From Paenibacillus solani (lineage in GTDB: Bacteria > Bacillota > Bacilli > Paenibacillales > Paenibacillaceae): a DNA stretch of 64,000 nucleotides. Of this stretch, positions 63,287-64,000 are shown one piece after another. How positions within the stretch are numbered: the first letter of the stretch is position 1; each line of letters begins with the position of its first letter. The stretch is taken from positions 1,087,895 to 1,151,894 of the forward strand of contig NZ_LIUT01000001.1 in NCBI RefSeq assembly GCF_001277345.1, given 5' to 3'. The notes below the pieces were generated by a model. It was not told where the DNA came from and did no database searches. It saw only the letters and a list, made by a program, of their open reading frames with translations. Made by a program: the position numbers and the translations under genes.

Positions 63287-63526
63287 ATGACAGCATCATT
63301 GAAAATATATACGATACCCACTTGCAGTGACTGCCAGCATGCCAAGCGTTACTTTAAAGAACAGCAGGTTCCTTACACGGAATACGATTGCACCCAGAAC
63401 CCGGATTACGCAGAAGAAGTCCGGCAGCTGACAGGAAAACAAATGGTGCCCACCATCGTGATAGATGACAAGGTATTTGTTGGATTTGCCGATAATTTGC
63501 CTGAAATCAGAGAGCTGCTGAAGTAA
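63287..63526 (+). CDS. Glutaredoxin-family protein (NrdH-like)
   Basis: 79 residues, thioredoxin fold. Active site CSDC at about residues 13-16 in IPTCSDCQHA, cis-Pro segment QMVPTIVIDDKVFVGF, so a redox-active dithiol of the NrdH/glutaredoxin-like type. No signal peptide. AGGAGTG precedes the ATG at 63287; a GTG at 63278 overlaps the site. It follows the His-rich lipoprotein and is likely co-transcribed. Confidence 0.87.
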   Translation: MTASLKIYTIPTCSDCQHAKRYFKEQQVPYTEYDCTQNPDYAEEVRQLTGKQMVPTIVIDDKVFVGFADNLPEIRELLK

Positions 63527-63554
63527 TCGGCGGGTTACGTAATGATCATATAGG

Positions 63555-63594
63555 AGCATGGATCTTTCTTAGCTAAACGGTCCATGCTTTTTTT
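63555..63594 (+). terminator. Intrinsic terminator after the glutaredoxin gene
   Basis: AGCATGGA and TCCATGCT close an 18-base loop; TTTTTTT follows. Confidence 0.8.
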
Positions 63595-63817
63595 GTTGGG
63601 AGAAACTAGGATTCGGCTGCCCAACCATTTGAGCTAAAATATTCATTTCCCATGGAAAATTCCACCGTGTAAATAATCTGTAAGGGTGTTATTATATGGG
63701 TTGTGTCTCTTATGTTCGGATTGACATGCCTGCATGATGGTTATAGCAGATTTATGGAACGAATCCAAATACAGCACATATCAATATTCACTGCATTAAT
63801 GGAAGGGGAATAAACCA

Positions 63818-64000
63818 TTGGATAACGGAATGAAAGTCGTTTTGTTTGAGAAGAAACCGGATGGAGAGCTGGTAGAGATTGAAGAACGGACTTGGACGAG
63901 CAATATGGTCGCGGCTTTGGAGCATGTGAATTATATCGTTGCCGGCGGCCGTGAATATGAAACGATTGAAGGCAGACTCAATGTGGATACGGGCAAGCTG
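63818..64000 (+). CDS. Start of an unknown gene, cut by the window end
   Basis: An open frame of 61 codons reaches the window end without a stop. TTG at 63818 has GGAAGGGGA at a good distance; ATG at 63830 is the alternative. The visible part reads MDNGMKVVLFEKKPDG, then EERTWTSNMVAALEHVNYIVAGG, a soluble beginning without signal peptide. Codon use matches the neighbours. Family not recognised. Confidence 0.6.
   Translation, partial: MDNGMKVVLFEKKPDGELVEIEERTWTSNMVAALEHVNYIVAGGREYETIEGRLNVDTGKL

Overview
The window looks like a Paenibacillus or close Paenibacillaceae chromosome. This rests on three things: a housekeeping block in nearly the order of Bacillus subtilis yloC-recG, endospore genes (spoVM, a spoVIF-like gene), and sugar-uptake loci of the Paenibacillus style (ABC importers without their own ATPase, YesM/YesN-type two-component pairs, AraC regulators, several Gfo/Idh/MocA oxidoreductases). 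No rRNA, tRNA, CRISPR array, prophage or intact insertion sequence was seen.

Region 1 (1-23.1 kb) is the conserved core: bifunctional homocysteine methyltransferase/MTHFR (yitJ type), yicC/yloC, remA, gmk, rpoZ, coaBC, priA, def, fmt, rsmB, rlmN, prpC, prkC, rsgA, rpe, spoVM, rpmB (opposite strand), fakA/yloV, a degV/fakB gene, recG and a spoVIF-like gene. Many genes overlap by 1-4 bases. Compared with B. subtilis, thiN, the Asp23-family yloU and sdaAB/sdaAA are absent, and a DegV gene sits beside fakA.

Region 2 (23.1-28.3 kb) is mixed: an SRAP/HMCES-type protease, a purine (NCS2) permease, a small unknown protein whose promoter spacer is a perfect LexA/SOS box, and a DUF2207 lipoprotein.

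Region 3 (28.7-40.1 kb) is one ten-gene operon: two Gfo/Idh/MocA dehydrogenases, a ROK kinase, a NagB-like deaminase, a TIM-barrel isomerase, a three-gene ABC importer and its own histidine kinase/AraC response regulator. It looks like a complete import, modification and phosphorylation route for an unidentified amino or keto sugar.

Region 4 (40.5-45.1 kb) holds a MocR-type regulator divergent from an HSL-family esterase, a small membrane protein, another Gfo/Idh/MocA enzyme preceded by an 8-bp microsatellite, and a small conserved protein.

Region 5 (45.5-52.0 kb, minus strand) is a mannoside-use cluster: an AraC regulator, then a fused mannose-6-phosphate-isomerase-like protein, a ROK kinase and a GH38 alpha-mannosidase. 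A 12-bp inverted repeat covers the ribosome binding site of the first enzyme gene.

Region 6 (52.2-64.0 kb) holds a DUF1541 lipoprotein, a YfcH-type epimerase, a UgpBAE-like glycerol-3-phosphate importer divergent from a Gfo/Idh/MocA enzyme, a polytopic membrane protein, cobyric acid synthase, a His-rich lipoprotein with a glutaredoxin behind a CsoR-like site, and a gene cut by the window end.

The best leads are the SOS-box gene, the Shine-Dalgarno-covering hairpin of the mannoside operon, the unassigned sugar operon, and several unexplained repeat families (1-77 with 45121-45195; three 12-mers at 43100-43159; repeats between spoVM and rpmB).
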